Part shown: piece by piece, positions 39,330 to 49,658 of the stretch | How the letters are laid out: each line of letters starts with the position of its first letter | How positions within the stretch are numbered: position 1 is the first letter of the stretch | NCBI RefSeq assembly: GCF_009856445.1 | Contig: NZ_WMFA01000002.1 | Span: 310,001 to 374,000 of the forward strand | Length of the DNA stretch: 64,000 nucleotides | Reading direction: 5' to 3' | Source of the DNA: Halobacillus litoralis | GTDB lineage: Bacteria; Bacillota; Bacilli; Bacillales; Halobacillaceae | Notes under the pieces: model-generated | Seen by the model: the letters and a program-made list of their open reading frames with translations, nothing else | Database searches by the model: none | Told to the model about the DNA's origin: nothing | Program-made: the position numbers and the translations under genes

Positions 39330-39451
39330 CTTTGCTTATGCATAGACTTCCGTGAGAAATGAAGATAAAATCAATGTTTAACAGCTTGAAGAACTTGGGG
39401 ACATGATTCAAGGAGTTATAATTTTAGATTGAATAGAAGAAGGTGTTTCAT

Positions 39452-40660
39452 ATGTTACATAATCCAAAAGGTAAAGAGAGATTAGGGCTTGCGTTTCTAC
39501 TTGGCATGCTCGGGATTCTAGGGCCATTGAACATTGATATGTATCTGCCGAGCTTCCCGGGGATCGCCTCCGATTTAGAGACGAGTGCCTCGCTTGTTCA
39601 GCTCAGTTTGACGACCTGTCTGATCGGACTTGCCGTCGGTCAAATTGTCGTAGGGCCCGTCAGTGATTCGCAGGGGAGGAAGAAACCGCTCATCGTTTTC
39701 CTTTCCCTCTTCGCACTGGCGTCCTTCCTATGTGCGCTTGCGCCGAATATCCTGGTGCTCGTGATCGCCCGTTTCATCCAGGGGTTCACAGCTTCTGCCG
39801 GCGTCGTCCTTTCCAGAGCTGTCGTGCGTGACGTATTTTCAGGGAGAGAGTTGACGAAATTCTTCGCCTTACTCATGGTGATCAATGCGACGGCTCCGAT
39901 GATCGCACCGATGACAGGGGGAGCCATTTTACTTTTACCATTCGCCACTTGGGAGACGATCTTTTTCTTTTTAAGTATCGTAGGTATTGCGATTGTTCTG
40001 ACTGTCGCAGGAAAATTACCGGAAACCCTTCCGGTGGAAAAAAGGATTCCGAGTTCTGTGAAAGAATCGATCCTGACAATCGGACGCCTATTGAAAGACC
40101 GCTCGTTCATCGGCTACGCGCTGACGATCGGTTTTGTTCATGGCGGGAGTTTCGCTTATGTATCCGGAACGCCGTTCGTTTACCAGGGCATCTACGACGT
40201 ATCCCCTCAGGCCTTTAGTGTCCTGTTCGGGATTAACGGACTCGCAATCATTACCGGAAGCTTTTTAGTCGGCCGCCTCGGTGGGATTTTCCATGAAAGA
40301 AGTCTTCTCCGGACCGCTGTTATTGTTGCCGTCAGTGCCACCGGTTTTCTTTTGGCGATGACCATCATTGAAGGACCGTTGTATTCGATTGTCATACCGA
40401 TTTTCATCTACATGACGGCGATGGGGATGGTGCTGACAAGTACGTTCACCTTGGCGATGGAGCATCAGGGGCACCGGGCCGGGAGTGCCAGTGCGGTGCT
40501 CGGGATGCTGCCCTTGTTATTTGGGGCCACCGTTTCTCCCCTTGTCGGCCTTGATGAGACGACGGCTGTACCGATGGGAGCAATCCTGTTTACGACCGCT
40601 TCGATTGGTGCGGTGATCTTTTTTACATTGACGACGAAAAAACAGCATGCCCAAATCTAA
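39452..40660 (+). CDS. Bcr/CflA family multidrug efflux MFS transporter
   Basis: 402 residues, 12 membrane spans. LGPLNIDMYLPSFPGIASDL in span 1 holds the D-x-Y-L-P motif of Bcr/CflA/CmlA exporters; VVGPVSDSQGRKKPLI is MFS motif A and FIQGFTASAGVVLSRAVVRD matches motif C region. Proton-driven drug or metabolite efflux. ATG 39452 is chosen over GTG 39443 because AGAAGGTG is six bases before it. Confidence 0.9.
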   Translation: MLHNPKGKERLGLAFLLGMLGILGPLNIDMYLPSFPGIASDLETSASLVQLSLTTCLIGLAVGQIVVGPVSDSQGRKKPLIVFLSLFALASFLCALAPNILVLVIARFIQGFTASAGVVLSRAVVRDVFSGRELTKFFALLMVINATAPMIAPMTGGAILLLPFATWETIFFFLSIVGIAIVLTVAGKLPETLPVEKRIPSSVKESILTIGRLLKDRSFIGYALTIGFVHGGSFAYVSGTPFVYQGIYDVSPQAFSVLFGINGLAIITGSFLVGRLGGIFHERSLLRTAVIVAVSATGFLLAMTIIEGPLYSIVIPIFIYMTAMGMVLTSTFTLAMEHQGHRAGSASAVLGMLPLLFGATVSPLVGLDETTAVPMGAILFTTASIGAVIFFTLTTKKQHAQI

Positions 40661-40675
40661 TGATCATTCAAAAGT

Positions 40676-40732
40676 GGTGTCAGCGCTAAGCTCTTTTACA
40701 ACAGTAAAGAGCGGGGGCTGGCACCGTTTTTA
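40676..40732 (+). terminator. Large hairpin terminator
   Basis: GGTGTCAGC arm paired with GCTGGCACC, plus inner GCTCTTT/AAAGAGC stem, followed by GTTTTTATTTT. The GTGTCA-type outer arm recurs at 50912-50975, a style common in Bacillus intergenic hairpins. Confidence 0.75.
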
Positions 40733-40823
40733 TTTTGGGGTTATGAAGGAAAGGAATGCTAAAAATATAAATGATGAGTCATTCGATTGATTGAAGGGAA
40801 AGATAATATATACTAAAATAGAT

Positions 40824-40843
40824 AGGAATGAATGTTCATTCCG
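40824..40843. promoter_or_regulatory. FatR/Bm3R1-type operator 1
   Basis: AGGAATGAATGTTCATTCCG: arms GGAATGAA and TTCATTCC are perfect inverse copies. Lies just before the TetR gene it should control. Confidence 0.8.
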
Positions 40844-40864
40844 CATAGGAGGGAGGATGTTTAT

Positions 40865-41440
40865 ATGCCGACATCCACAAATAAAAGAGATCATATCTTC
40901 CATAGTGCGCTGTCACTATTCGCCGAACGCGGTTTCGATGCAACGACGATTCCGATGATTGCGAGCGATGCAAAAGTAGGAGCGGGTACGATCTACCGCT
41001 ATTTTGAGAACAAAGAAGTTCTAGTCAATACATTGTTTCAATATTACACAGGCTTGTTCACAGAGACCCTTGAAGAAGGATATCCCAAGGATGCAGGGAT
41101 CCGTGATCAATTTCATCATTTGTTTCAAGGGATGGTGCGTTTTACAAATGAGCATGAGCATGCGCTTTATTTTATTAAAACTCATAACGCCGCCTACTTT
41201 CTTGATGAAACAAGCAAGGACCAGTTCAACCATCTGTTAATGATTCTCCAGGAATTCCTTGATGAGGGGAAAGAAAAAGAAATCATCAGAGACCTTCCGT
41301 CAAAAGCGTTGATTGCTATTATTTTCGGTGGGTTTCTTGAGCTGTTTAAATTGATCCGTGCAGGTGAGATCGAAGCGACGGATCAATTGTTAGCCGGTGT
41401 CGAAGAAAGTTGCTGGGATGCTGTGCGTCATCATGAGTAA
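40865..41440 (+). CDS. fatR: TetR-family repressor of the CYP102 gene (Bm3R1/FatR type)
   Basis: 191 residues. N-terminal HTH: RDHIFHSALSLFAERGFDATTIPMIASDAKVGAGTIYRYFENKEVLVNTLF; the rest is the helical ligand domain. In B. megaterium and B. subtilis the equivalent repressors release DNA when fatty acids bind and so induce the fused P450. ATG 40865 follows GGAGGGAGGATG; the frame open from 40832 covers the operator. Both operators flank this gene. Confidence 0.9.
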   Translation: MPTSTNKRDHIFHSALSLFAERGFDATTIPMIASDAKVGAGTIYRYFENKEVLVNTLFQYYTGLFTETLEEGYPKDAGIRDQFHHLFQGMVRFTNEHEHALYFIKTHNAAYFLDETSKDQFNHLLMILQEFLDEGKEKEIIRDLPSKALIAIIFGGFLELFKLIRAGEIEATDQLLAGVEESCWDAVRHHE

Positions 41441-41466
41441 GGAGACAGTGTCTCCTTTACAATAAA

Positions 41467-41486
41467 CGGAATGAATATTCATTCCG
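41467..41486. promoter_or_regulatory. FatR/Bm3R1-type operator 2
   Basis: CGGAATGAATATTCATTCCG, a perfect 20-bp palindrome between the repressor and cyp102. It differs only in the central two bases from the B. megaterium Bm3R1 operator as I remember it. Confidence 0.88.
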
Positions 41487-41520
41487 GTAACTACAATTAT
41501 GATCAAAGAGGTGGTTAACC

Positions 41521-44500
41521 ATGAATCATACAGAAAATCTTCCACAACCTAAGTCTTATGGACCGCTCGGAAATTTGCCGAGTATTGATAAGGAAAAACC
41601 CGTACAGTCGTTCATGAAGCATGCCCGTGAACTAGGCCCGATCTTTCAAATCCAATTTCCAGGACGGACCAGTACGTTTATTTCAAGTGCCCGTTTTGCT
41701 GCTGAGATCTGTGACGAGACCCGTTTTGATAAAAAGGTAGGCCCTGCTCTCCAAAAGGTGCGTGCTTTTGGCGGAGACGGTTTGTTCACAAGTGGAACAG
41801 ATGAGCCGAATTGGAAGAAAGCGCATAATATTCTGCTGCCGAGTTTCAGTCAGCAGGCGATGAAAGGCTACCATGACAAAATGATCGACCTCGCTTCCCA
41901 GCTGGTTCAAAAGTGGGCGAGACTCAATCCCAATGAAGAAGTGGACGTTCCCGATGACATGACCCGTCTGACGCTTGATACGATCGGATTGTGCGGGTTC
42001 AATTATCGATTCAACAGTTTCTATCGGGAAGATGCGCATCCTTTCATTGAAAAAATGGTGCGTGCCTTGGATGAATCCATGAGTCAGACGCAGCGCCTGG
42101 GTATTCAGGATAAGCTGATGGTCCGCTCCAAGCGACAGTTCAGAGAAGATATCGATTACATGTTCAATCTTGTCGACCAACTCATCGAAGAACGAAAACA
42201 AGCAGGAGATCAGGGAGAGGATGATCTGCTAGGGCACATGCTGAAAGGGAAAGATCCTGAAACAGGCGAAGCCCTGGATGATGAGAATATCCGCTTCCAA
42301 ATCATCACCTTCCTCATCGCTGGACACGAAACGACGAGCGGACTGCTTTCTTTTGCCCTGTATTATCTATTGAAACATCCGGACAAGTTACAAAAAGCCT
42401 ATCAGGAAGTGGATGAAGTGCTGGGTGATGATACCCCTTCCTTTAAACAGGTGAAACAGCTGAAATATGTACGGATGATTTTAAATGAAGCGTTACGTCT
42501 ATGGCCGACTGCTCCTGCATTTTCTGTGTATGCAAAAGATAAGACAAGCCTTGATGGCGAATATGAAGTGGAAAAAGGAGACACGTTCACACTGCTCATT
42601 CCGGAGCTTCATCGTGATACCACGGTTTGGGGAGAGGATGCTGAGGAATTCAACCCGGAACGATTTGAAGATCCAGCAAGAATTCCTCATCATGCGTACA
42701 AGCCTTTTGGTAATGGTCAGCGTGCGTGTATCGGACAGCAGTTTGCCCTTCATGAAGCGACTCTCGTTCTCGGCATGATTTTACAGCATTTCGATCTTGA
42801 AGATCATACGGATTATCAATTGGACATCAAAGAAACGTTGACGTTCAAACCGGATGGTCTGACGATGAAAGTGAAATCCAGAAGAGCTTTCACCGGGTTT
42901 CAAACACCAGAGGCGGATGAAAAGAGTGAAACGAAGGACATGCCTGCGCGCGAGTCTCATGGTACGCCATTCCATGTCCTGTTCGGATCGAATATGGGAA
43001 CCGCCGAAGGCGTGGCCCGCGAGCTTGCGGAAACGGCCCGTCATCAAGGTTTTGCTGTTACAACGGCTCCGCTTGATGAATGGACAGGAAATCTTCCGAA
43101 AGAAGGAGCGACATTGATCGTTTCCGCTTCCTATAACGGACATCCACCAGACAATGCGACTTCGTTTGTCCAGTGGCTGACCTCAACTGAGGAAGCAGAC
43201 CTCGATGGGGTAACCTACGCCGTTTTCGGATGCGGAGACCGGAATTGGGCGAGCACGTATCAACGGGTTCCTTCAACGATCGATGATGAGCTCGATGCGA
43301 AAGGAGCCTTCCGTCTGCTTGAGCGGGGAGAAGGAGATGCCAACGAAGATTTTGATGGCGATCTGGAAAAATGGGAAGAGAAGCTTTGGCCGGCCTTAGC
43401 TGATCATTTCAGCCTGGACTTGGAAGAAGGCCAGGATGCCTCAAGTCCCGTTTCCATGGAATTCGTCAGCGGAACGAGCTACACGCCAGTGGCGCGCACA
43501 TATGATGCTTTCACTGCCGTAGTCCTTGAAAACAAGGAGCTGTTGAAGGATGCCGAACGCAGCACCCGTCACGTGGAGGTGGAACTTCCTGCAGGGATGA
43601 CTTTCCAGGAAGGAGATCACTTGGGTGTCGTACCGGAAAATACGCCGGCCATGGTAAACCGTGTGCTCGACCGGTTCGGACTCAAAGGAGAGGAGCATGT
43701 GATCTTGAGCGAAGGCACAGGCCGCGCCTCCCATCTTCCTACAGGACAACCCGTTCAACTTCTGCAGTTGTTGTCGTCCTACGTGGAACTACAGGAGCCT
43801 GCAACCAGGACGCAGATCCGTGCGCTTGCAGCGAGCAACCCTTGTCCGCCTCACAAAATCGAGCTTGAGCAGCTCGTTGAGGATGAAACCTATAAGTCCG
43901 AGATTTTGAAGAAACGTCAAACGATGCTGGAGCTGTTAGAAGCCTATCCATCCTGTGAGATGGAATTTGAGCAATTCATTTCCCTGCTTCCAGCTTTGAA
44001 AGTGCGTTATTATTCGATTTCCAGTTCCCCTCGAGTTGAGGCTCATCAACCGAGTGTCACGGTCAGTGTTGTTCGAGGAGAAGCCTGGAGTGGAACAGGA
44101 CAGTATGAAGGCGTGGCATCGAACTATCTGGCATCAAGGGAAGCCGGAGATAAAATCGCCTGTTTCGTCCGTACCCCTCAATCAGACTTCCAACTGCCGG
44201 AAGATCCTGAAACACCGATGATCCTTGTCGGACCGGGAACTGGAATCGCTCCCTTCCGAGGCTTCATCCAGGCTCGTAAGGCGATGCATCAGGATGGATT
44301 AACGCTCGGCGAAGCGCACCTCTATTTCGGATGCCGTCATCCGGAACAGGACTTTTTGTACGAGGACGAATTGAAAGAAGCGGAACGCCTCGGATTGATC
44401 GACCTGCATACCGCTTTTTCAAGACAAACGGATGGAGAAAAGGTTTATGTCCAGCATGTGATGAAGAAAAATGCGGCAGCGATCCTTTCTCTATTAGATC

Positions 44501-44676
44501 AAGGAGGCCGTCTCTATATTTGCGGGGATGGCAGCAAAATGGCTCCTGAAGTAACGCATACACTGGTGGAGTGTTACCGTGATCTCAATGAAGTCAGTGA
44601 GCAGGAAGCTGTTTCGTGGTTAGAAGAATTAGAACAGTCTGGACGTCTGGCGAAAGATGTCTGGGCCGGTTCTTAA
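41521..44676 (+). CDS. cyp102A: Self-sufficient cytochrome P450 / NADPH-P450 reductase fusion, CYP102A type
   Basis: 1051 residues, the normal length of P450 BM3 relatives. P450 domain (1-about 460): I-helix AGHETT near residue 266, ExxR in NEALRLWP, heme loop [10 protein letters not shown] with the Cys ligand near 402. Then an acidic linker, an FMN flavodoxin domain ([20 protein letters not shown] from about 483), an FAD domain ([10 protein letters not shown] near 830) and an NADPH domain ([13 protein letters not shown] near 903; ending DVWAGS). Hydroxylates fatty acids near the chain end, electrons from NADPH. Preceded by its repressor and operator; no truncation. Confidence 0.97.
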   Translation: MNHTENLPQPKSYGPLGNLPSIDKEKPVQSFMKHARELGPIFQIQFPGRTSTFISSARFAAEICDETRFDKKVGPALQKVRAFGGDGLFTSGTDEPNWKKAHNILLPSFSQQAMKGYHDKMIDLASQLVQKWARLNPNEEVDVPDDMTRLTLDTIGLCGFNYRFNSFYREDAHPFIEKMVRALDESMSQTQRLGIQDKLMVRSKRQFREDIDYMFNLVDQLIEERKQAGDQGEDDLLGHMLKGKDPETGEALDDENIRFQIITFLIAGHETTSGLLSFALYYLLKHPDKLQKAYQEVDEVLGDDTPSFKQVKQLKYVRMILNEALRLWPTAPAFSVYAKDKTSLDGEYEVEKGDTFTLLIPELHRDTTVWGEDAEEFNPERFEDPARIPHHAYKPFGNGQRACIGQQFALHEATLVLGMILQHFDLEDHTDYQLDIKETLTFKPDGLTMKVKSRRAFTGFQTPEADEKSETKDMPARESHGTPFHVLFGSNMGTAEGVARELAETARHQGFAVTTAPLDEWTGNLPKEGATLIVSASYNGHPPDNATSFVQWLTSTEEADLDGVTYAVFGCGDRNWASTYQRVPSTIDDELDAKGAFRLLERGEGDANEDFDGDLEKWEEKLWPALADHFSLDLEEGQDASSPVSMEFVSGTSYTPVARTYDAFTAVVLENKELLKDAERSTRHVEVELPAGMTFQEGDHLGVVPENTPAMVNRVLDRFGLKGEEHVILSEGTGRASHLPTGQPVQLLQLLSSYVELQEPATRTQIRALAASNPCPPHKIELEQLVEDETYKSEILKKRQTMLELLEAYPSCEMEFEQFISLLPALKVRYYSISSSPRVEAHQPSVTVSVVRGEAWSGTGQYEGVASNYLASREAGDKIACFVRTPQSDFQLPEDPETPMILVGPGTGIAPFRGFIQARKAMHQDGLTLGEAHLYFGCRHPEQDFLYEDELKEAERLGLIDLHTAFSRQTDGEKVYVQHVMKKNAAAILSLLDQGGRLYICGDGSKMAPEVTHTLVECYRDLNEVSEQEAVSWLEELEQSGRLAKDVWAGS

Positions 44677-44691
44677 TAGATTTCATTTCCT

Positions 44692-44778
44692 GGTTGATGC
44701 ATGAACGGAAGTATATCATGAAAATCTCTTAGGGTAGCCCCTAAGGAGGATCATGATCACCCGTTTCATGCATCAGCC
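44692..44778. other. Nested three-part inverted repeat
   Basis: Outer arms GGTTGATGCATGAACGG and its near-complement CCGTTTCATGCATCAGCC; middle arms ATCATGA/TCATGAT; inner arms CTTAGGG/CCCCTAAG around TAG. All are nested and would fold into one long stem with bulges. There is no T-run after it, so it is not a standard terminator. It ends 30 bases before yhgE. Confidence 0.8.
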
Positions 44779-44808
44779 CTGATTATTTTATTTACAGGAG
44801 CAACATGT

Positions 44809-47031
44809 ATGAAACAGATATGGAAAATTTTCGCAAGAGATTGGAAGAGTATTTCAACAAACTGGGTGGCTATGATTTTGATTGGCGGATTGATTGTTCT
44901 GCCTTCCTTATATGCCTGGTTTAATATTAAGGCTTCGTGGGATCCCTATAGTCAGACCGATCAGCTGCCTGTTGCGGTTGTCAATGAGGATGAAGGGGCA
45001 ATCGTCAGAGATACGGAAATTGATGTAGGGAAAGATTTAGTAGAAGAATTAAAAGATAATGACAGCTTTGACTGGCAGTTTACCGATCGGGAAACGGCTA
45101 TGGATAAAGTCGAATACGGGGATTATTACGCCGTCATCGTCATTCCGGATACCTTTTCGGAGAAACTCGGGACAGTGGTCAGTGATCAGCCGGAAAAATC
45201 CAAAGTCGAGTACTATGTCAATGAAAAAATCAATGCTATTGCACCTAAGATCACGGAAAAGGGTGCCAGCGTGATCGTCGATCAGATTACCAATGCGTTT
45301 GTTTCAGAAGTGAATGGCACAGTCGCAGAATTGTTTAACGACCTGGGTCTGGAACTTGAAAAAGATCTTCCTGATATCAAACGTTTTGAAGAATATGTCT
45401 TTAAGCTTGAGGAAAATCTCCCTGAAATTTATGATCTGATTTCTGGAGCTTATGATGATTCAGAAAATGCGGCTTCGATCATTAACGATGTGCAGGGACT
45501 TCTCCCCCGGGCCGATCAAGTGACCCGTGAGAGCCTTGGCACCATTGATGAGACCACAAGCTTCTTAAATGAAGCAGAACAGCGGTTAAATGAGGTTGCG
45601 CCTCAAGTGGAAGCTGACTTGAAAAAAGCTCAGCAGACGGCAGAAGATGTCAACAGCTTCATAACTGATGTTCAATCTGTGGACCTTGATTTAGAAGGGA
45701 TCACGCAATTGAAAGATGGAATTAACCAACGGACGAATGAGGCGCTGGAGCAGCTGAATACAGTGGAAAACTTGTTGAAGCAGATTCAGGAGCAGCAGCA
45801 ACAGCAGGAAGAACAGAATAGTGAAGAGAATCCTGAAAACGGGGAAGAGAATCAGCAGGCTGGTTCTCAAGTGTCTCAGGAAACGGTGAATCAAGCGTTG
45901 ACAGAGGTCGAGCGCATTCGTGAAGGGTTGCAGAATGTTCAGAATGATGCCGGCCAGCTTGAAGAACAAATTAAGGATAGTCAGAGAGAGATTGATAACA
46001 CACTGACGACACTGGAAGAGAAATCCGGCGAAACTGCTGATCGAATCGATGCTTTTCTGACAGAGTACAATGAAAATATTGAGCCAAGAGTCCTTGAAGA
46101 AATCAATCAGGCTCAGCAGACGCTTGCCGATGCCCGAAGTATTCTGACTGACGCTCAATCTACGATTCCACAGATCTCGCAGATCCTTGGAAGTACAGAA
46201 AGCAACCTGGCTGAAGGGCAGGATATTCTTGAATATATGTTAAATGAATATCCGTATGTGAACGAGAAAGTCAATCAAATGGCTGATCGTATTCGGGATA
46301 TCCAGGGAGAAACAGATATAAATGAAATCATCGAGCTTCTGAAAAACGATCCTGAAGCAGAGCAAAGCTTTTTTGAAGAGCCGGTGAGTCTAAGTAAGAA
46401 TACACTGTTTCCGATTGAAAATTACGGAACAGGGATGACGCCGTTTTACACGGTGCTTGCGCTATGGGTAGGCGCGCTTTTACTGGTTTCCCTTTTATCA
46501 ACGGAACCCGTCCATACGTCGGAGTACCGATCCTACGAACAGTACCTGGGCAAACTGGCGACTTTTGTAAGCATTGGTTTCCTGCAGACCTTCGTTGTCA
46601 CTTTAGGTAATCTGTTCTTATTAAAGATTGGTATTGCCGAATCCCTTTATTTTGTGCTGTTTGGCCTTGGGATTAGTTTTGTTTTCATGACGATCGTGTT
46701 TACACTTGTATCCGTTCTTGGTGATGTCGGGAAAGCAGGGGCGATTGTCTTCCTTGTCCTGCAGATTGCCGGTTCCGGGGGAACGTATCCGGTCGCTTTA
46801 CTTCCGGAATTCTTCCAGAACATTCATCCATTCCTGCCGTTCTCTTACGCGGTCGACTTATTGAGGGAAGCGGTTGGAGGCATCGTTGAGGCACGTGTTA
46901 AAACAGACGTGATTCGCTTATCTGCGTTTGCCGGCCTATTCCTTGCCATTGGGATCTTCTTGAAAGGACCCCTGCATGATAAATCAAGAAAATTAATGAA
47001 AAAGTCAAGAGAATCCGGTTTATTCCATTGA
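44809..47031 (+). CDS. yhgE: YhgE/Pip family membrane protein
   Basis: 740 residues. One N-terminal span (NWVAMILIGGLIVLPSLYAWFNI, then KASWDPYS, the Pip start signature), a large extracellular region of about 500 residues with Gln/Glu-rich coiled coils (EQQQQQEEQNSEENPENGEENQQ), and five to six C-terminal spans of the ABC-2 type. L. lactis Pip is a phage receptor; in Bacilli YhgE is often near TetR regulators. Function here unknown. Preceded by the nested inverted repeat and followed by a terminator. Confidence 0.9.
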   Translation: MKQIWKIFARDWKSISTNWVAMILIGGLIVLPSLYAWFNIKASWDPYSQTDQLPVAVVNEDEGAIVRDTEIDVGKDLVEELKDNDSFDWQFTDRETAMDKVEYGDYYAVIVIPDTFSEKLGTVVSDQPEKSKVEYYVNEKINAIAPKITEKGASVIVDQITNAFVSEVNGTVAELFNDLGLELEKDLPDIKRFEEYVFKLEENLPEIYDLISGAYDDSENAASIINDVQGLLPRADQVTRESLGTIDETTSFLNEAEQRLNEVAPQVEADLKKAQQTAEDVNSFITDVQSVDLDLEGITQLKDGINQRTNEALEQLNTVENLLKQIQEQQQQQEEQNSEENPENGEENQQAGSQVSQETVNQALTEVERIREGLQNVQNDAGQLEEQIKDSQREIDNTLTTLEEKSGETADRIDAFLTEYNENIEPRVLEEINQAQQTLADARSILTDAQSTIPQISQILGSTESNLAEGQDILEYMLNEYPYVNEKVNQMADRIRDIQGETDINEIIELLKNDPEAEQSFFEEPVSLSKNTLFPIENYGTGMTPFYTVLALWVGALLLVSLLSTEPVHTSEYRSYEQYLGKLATFVSIGFLQTFVVTLGNLFLLKIGIAESLYFVLFGLGISFVFMTIVFTLVSVLGDVGKAGAIVFLVLQIAGSGGTYPVALLPEFFQNIHPFLPFSYAVDLLREAVGGIVEARVKTDVIRLSAFAGLFLAIGIFLKGPLHDKSRKLMKKSRESGLFH

Positions 47032-47046
47032 TATGGATGGACAGTG

Positions 47047-47079
47047 AAAAAGGAACTTCCGATGCGGAGGTTCCTTTTT
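47047..47079 (+). terminator. Rho-independent-type terminator
   Basis: AAAAAGGAACTTCC, GATGC, GGAGGTTCCTTTTT after yhgE. Confidence 0.85.
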
Positions 47080-47276
47080 GTATTTACTTGTAATCAAAGT
47101 AAGGTCATCGTCCATGGGTACAGAGCCGATGAGGACCAATTATGTAATGGAGGGAGGACTTCTCTTTTACCGCCTCTCCTGTGCAGGAATGGATGTGCCG
47201 GGTAGAAACAGATTGCTTTCGTTCTCATTTTTTATCTGTAATAATGAAAAATACCGTTACAAAAGGAGGCAGATCA

Positions 47277-48377
47277 ATGACAAACCAAACAACAACAAAA
47301 CCTTTATTCGAAACATTTACGAGTGATAAATTAAATCTTCCGAACCGGACCGTGATGGCCCCGATGACACGTGGATTTTCTCCCGGCAACATTCCTAATG
47401 AGGAAGTGGCTGCGTATTACCGCAGACGTGCAGAAAATGAAGTCGGGTTGATTATTACAGAAGGGACAGGAATCGATCATCCAGCTTCCGTCTCTGGCGC
47501 GAATATTCCTGTGTTTCACGGAGAAAAGGCGCTGAATGGCTGGGCCGATGTTGTGAAGCAAGTACATGAGGCCGGCGGTAAAATTGCTCCGCAGCTGTGG
47601 CACGTAGGAATGACTCGCAGCAAAGGCGACCTTCCGAATGAGGAGACCATGCCTGTAGGTCCATCAGGTCTGAGCCTGGATGGAGAGCAAGTGACCGAAC
47701 CATTAACGACAGAAGAAGTAGAGGCATTGGTGAAATCCTATGCCAAAGCAGCCGCGGATGCGAAGCGCCTTGGCTTTGATGCGATTGAAATTCACGGGGC
47801 TCATGGGTACTTGATCGACCAGTTCTTCTGGGAAAACACCAATAAGCGTACCGACCGTTATGGCGGCGATTTCGTCGAGCGCACGCAGTTTGCCGTAGAG
47901 ATCGTTGAAGCATGCCGTCGTGAAGTCGGAGAAGATTTTCCGATCATTTTCCGTTTCTCCCAATGGAAGATGAATGACTTCCAGGCGAAATTGGTTCACA
48001 CACCTGAGGAGCTGGAACGTTTCTTACAGCCACTTGTAGAAGCAGGCGTGGATCTGTTCCACTGCTCTACGCGCAGGTTCTGGGAGTCTGAATTTGAAGG
48101 TTCTGACTTAAACCTTGCCGGCTGGACGAAGAAGCTTTCAGGTAAGCCCGTTATTTCCGTAGGTTCTGTAGGTCTTGATGGTGTCTTCACAGACTTCTCA
48201 GGTGCCGGTACAACAAGTCTTGACGGTTTAGTGGAGAAGCTTGATCGTGAGGAGTTCGATCTTGTGGCTATTGGCCGTTCGTTATTGATGGATCCTGAAT
48301 GGGTGAAGAAAGTCCATGAGGGCAGAGCGGACGATCTGTTGGCATTTAATAAAGAAGCACTGCAAAAACTGTATTAA
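47277..48377 (+). CDS. NADH:flavin oxidoreductase / Old Yellow Enzyme family
   Basis: 366 residues, FMN-dependent TIM barrel. NRTVMAPMTRGFSPG near the N-terminus, QLWHVGM, AKAAADAKRLGFDAIEIHGAHGYLIDQFFWENTNKRTDRYGG (the H-x-x-H type substrate-binding pair and family signature) and AIGRSLLMDPEWVKKV at the phosphate-binding end. Reduces activated C=C bonds with NAD(P)H. ATG 47277 after AAAGGAGG is chosen; the longer frame from 47181 has no site. The 240-bp region before it holds no gene I can support. Confidence 0.92.
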   Translation: MTNQTTTKPLFETFTSDKLNLPNRTVMAPMTRGFSPGNIPNEEVAAYYRRRAENEVGLIITEGTGIDHPASVSGANIPVFHGEKALNGWADVVKQVHEAGGKIAPQLWHVGMTRSKGDLPNEETMPVGPSGLSLDGEQVTEPLTTEEVEALVKSYAKAAADAKRLGFDAIEIHGAHGYLIDQFFWENTNKRTDRYGGDFVERTQFAVEIVEACRREVGEDFPIIFRFSQWKMNDFQAKLVHTPEELERFLQPLVEAGVDLFHCSTRRFWESEFEGSDLNLAGWTKKLSGKPVISVGSVGLDGVFTDFSGAGTTSLDGLVEKLDREEFDLVAIGRSLLMDPEWVKKVHEGRADDLLAFNKEALQKLY

Positions 48378-48383
48378 AGTTAG

Positions 48384-48415
48384 AACAGGCGTCCTATTTC
48401 AGGGCGTCTGTTTTT
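48384..48415 (+). terminator. Rho-independent-type terminator
   Basis: AACAGGCGTCCT, ATTTC, AGGGCGTCTGTT, TTTAA after the OYE gene. The rest up to 48675 has no supported gene. Confidence 0.75.
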
Positions 48416-48675
48416 AATTTTATGAAGAAAACAGAAAAGAAGCTTTTAAAGAGATTGGACGATTCAAAAGTTTCGTTGTTTTCCATAAAGTATAAAAGAC
48501 GATGATAAGGAGGGACTGATTTTAGTAACACATTAATTTTGAGTAGGTAACAAGCGGGAGTAATCATGACATTGAGGAGGAATCTCTCTGTCGTGTGCCC
48601 CCTGGAAACCAGATGGCAAGAGAGCTGTTCATCCGCTATAATGAGAGAGACTTCAACAGGAAACGGAGTGCTTCA

Positions 48676-49134
48676 ATGATATACAACGATGAGTATTTCA
48701 TGAAAATAGCTATTGAACAAGCATCAAAGTCGAGAGCAGAAGGAAACGAACCGTTTGGCGCCATCCTGGTAAAAGGCAAGGATATTGTAAAAGTGGCTGA
48801 GAACAAAGTACATACCCACTCAGACCCCACATATCATGCAGAAATAGGGCTGATCCGAGATTTTTGTTCAGAGAACCAGCTTTTCGATTTGAATGAATAC
48901 ACCCTATACACCAGCTGTGAACCTTGTGTGATGTGTTCAGGTGCCATGGTTTGGTCTAATCTTGGTAAAATGGTATATAGTGTGACTCATGATCAATTAG
49001 CAAGCATCGCAGGGGATAACATTATGATTTCCTGTAAAGAGGTATTTGCTAAAAGCCCACTCAAGCCTGTAGTCGTAGAAAAAGTATTAAACGACGAAGG
49101 TCTGAAGGTATTCGATGGGTACACGTTTGGTTAG
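48676..49134 (+). CDS. Nucleoside/guanine deaminase (CDA superfamily)
   Basis: 152 residues. Zinc site complete: HAE (TYHAEIGLIRD) and PCVMC (SCEPCVMCSGAMVW). The length and AxxxGNEPFGAILV start fit the GuaD/TadA-like deaminases that convert guanine to xanthine or act on related nucleobases. ATG 48676 with GGAGTG upstream; longer frames lack a site. A strong terminator at 49152 follows. Confidence 0.88.
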   Translation: MIYNDEYFMKIAIEQASKSRAEGNEPFGAILVKGKDIVKVAENKVHTHSDPTYHAEIGLIRDFCSENQLFDLNEYTLYTSCEPCVMCSGAMVWSNLGKMVYSVTHDQLASIAGDNIMISCKEVFAKSPLKPVVVEKVLNDEGLKVFDGYTFG

Positions 49135-49151
49135 TGCAGCTTCCTATCCGT

Positions 49152-49187
49152 AACCCCGGGCAAAAGATAGATGCCCGGGGTTCTTTT
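49152..49187 (+). terminator. Rho-independent-type terminator
   Basis: AACCCCGGGCA, 9-base loop, TGCCCGGGGTT, CTTTTT. Confidence 0.88.
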
Positions 49188-49324
49188 TGATTTATCAGTA
49201 AAAACATGAATGGTATGCAGGTTTTCAAAGCTTATTGCCTAACAGACCATGTTAAAGAAAGGGGCCATAATAAAGGATTTTCGTGTAGGTTATAGAAAGT
49301 ATCATAAGAGAAGGAGGTGTGGGG

Positions 49325-49594
49325 ATGGGTGAAGAAAAGAAGATTACGTTCATGTTGCCGGACCAACACAAAGAGGCGTCGGTCTCGGATACCTCAAGCG
49401 AAAAATATTTAGAGTTTCTCCCGGATGAACTGACGGATCTGGTCAATTCTTTCGATGGATTTGAGTTGGATACGATTGAATTGCATGTAACTGGGGCGCT
49501 TGACTCTGGAGGAGCGACGAAGCTGTTTGTGGATTTTTCGGGAGAGGCCGGAATGAAATTTACGTTGAAGAAGAAAGAAGAGAAGAAGGACTAG
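49325..49594 (+). CDS. Hypothetical acidic protein (89 aa)
   Basis: Soluble and acidic, with Lys-rich end (LKKKEEKKD). The second half, DTIELHVTGALDSGGATKLFVDFSGEAGMKFTL, alternates polar and hydrophobic residues as a small beta sandwich would. No family recognised with confidence. GAAGGAGGTG precedes ATG 49325. It may be co-transcribed with the small membrane protein downstream. Confidence 0.6.
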   Translation: MGEEKKITFMLPDQHKEASVSDTSSEKYLEFLPDELTDLVNSFDGFELDTIELHVTGALDSGGATKLFVDFSGEAGMKFTLKKKEEKKD

Positions 49595-49658
49595 GTGAGA
49601 GTTTAAGGAGAATCCTTTTCTTCTATTCTAAAGGGAAACATGCGCTGGACTTTCCTAT

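Noticed and set aside
47078-47326. Open frame upstream of and overlapping the Old Yellow Enzyme gene
   Set aside because: No ribosome binding site, unnatural composition, overlaps the real start region.
48595-48675. N-terminal extension of the nucleoside deaminase
   Set aside because: The extension lacks a start site and the deaminase homologues begin at the ATG 48676 position.
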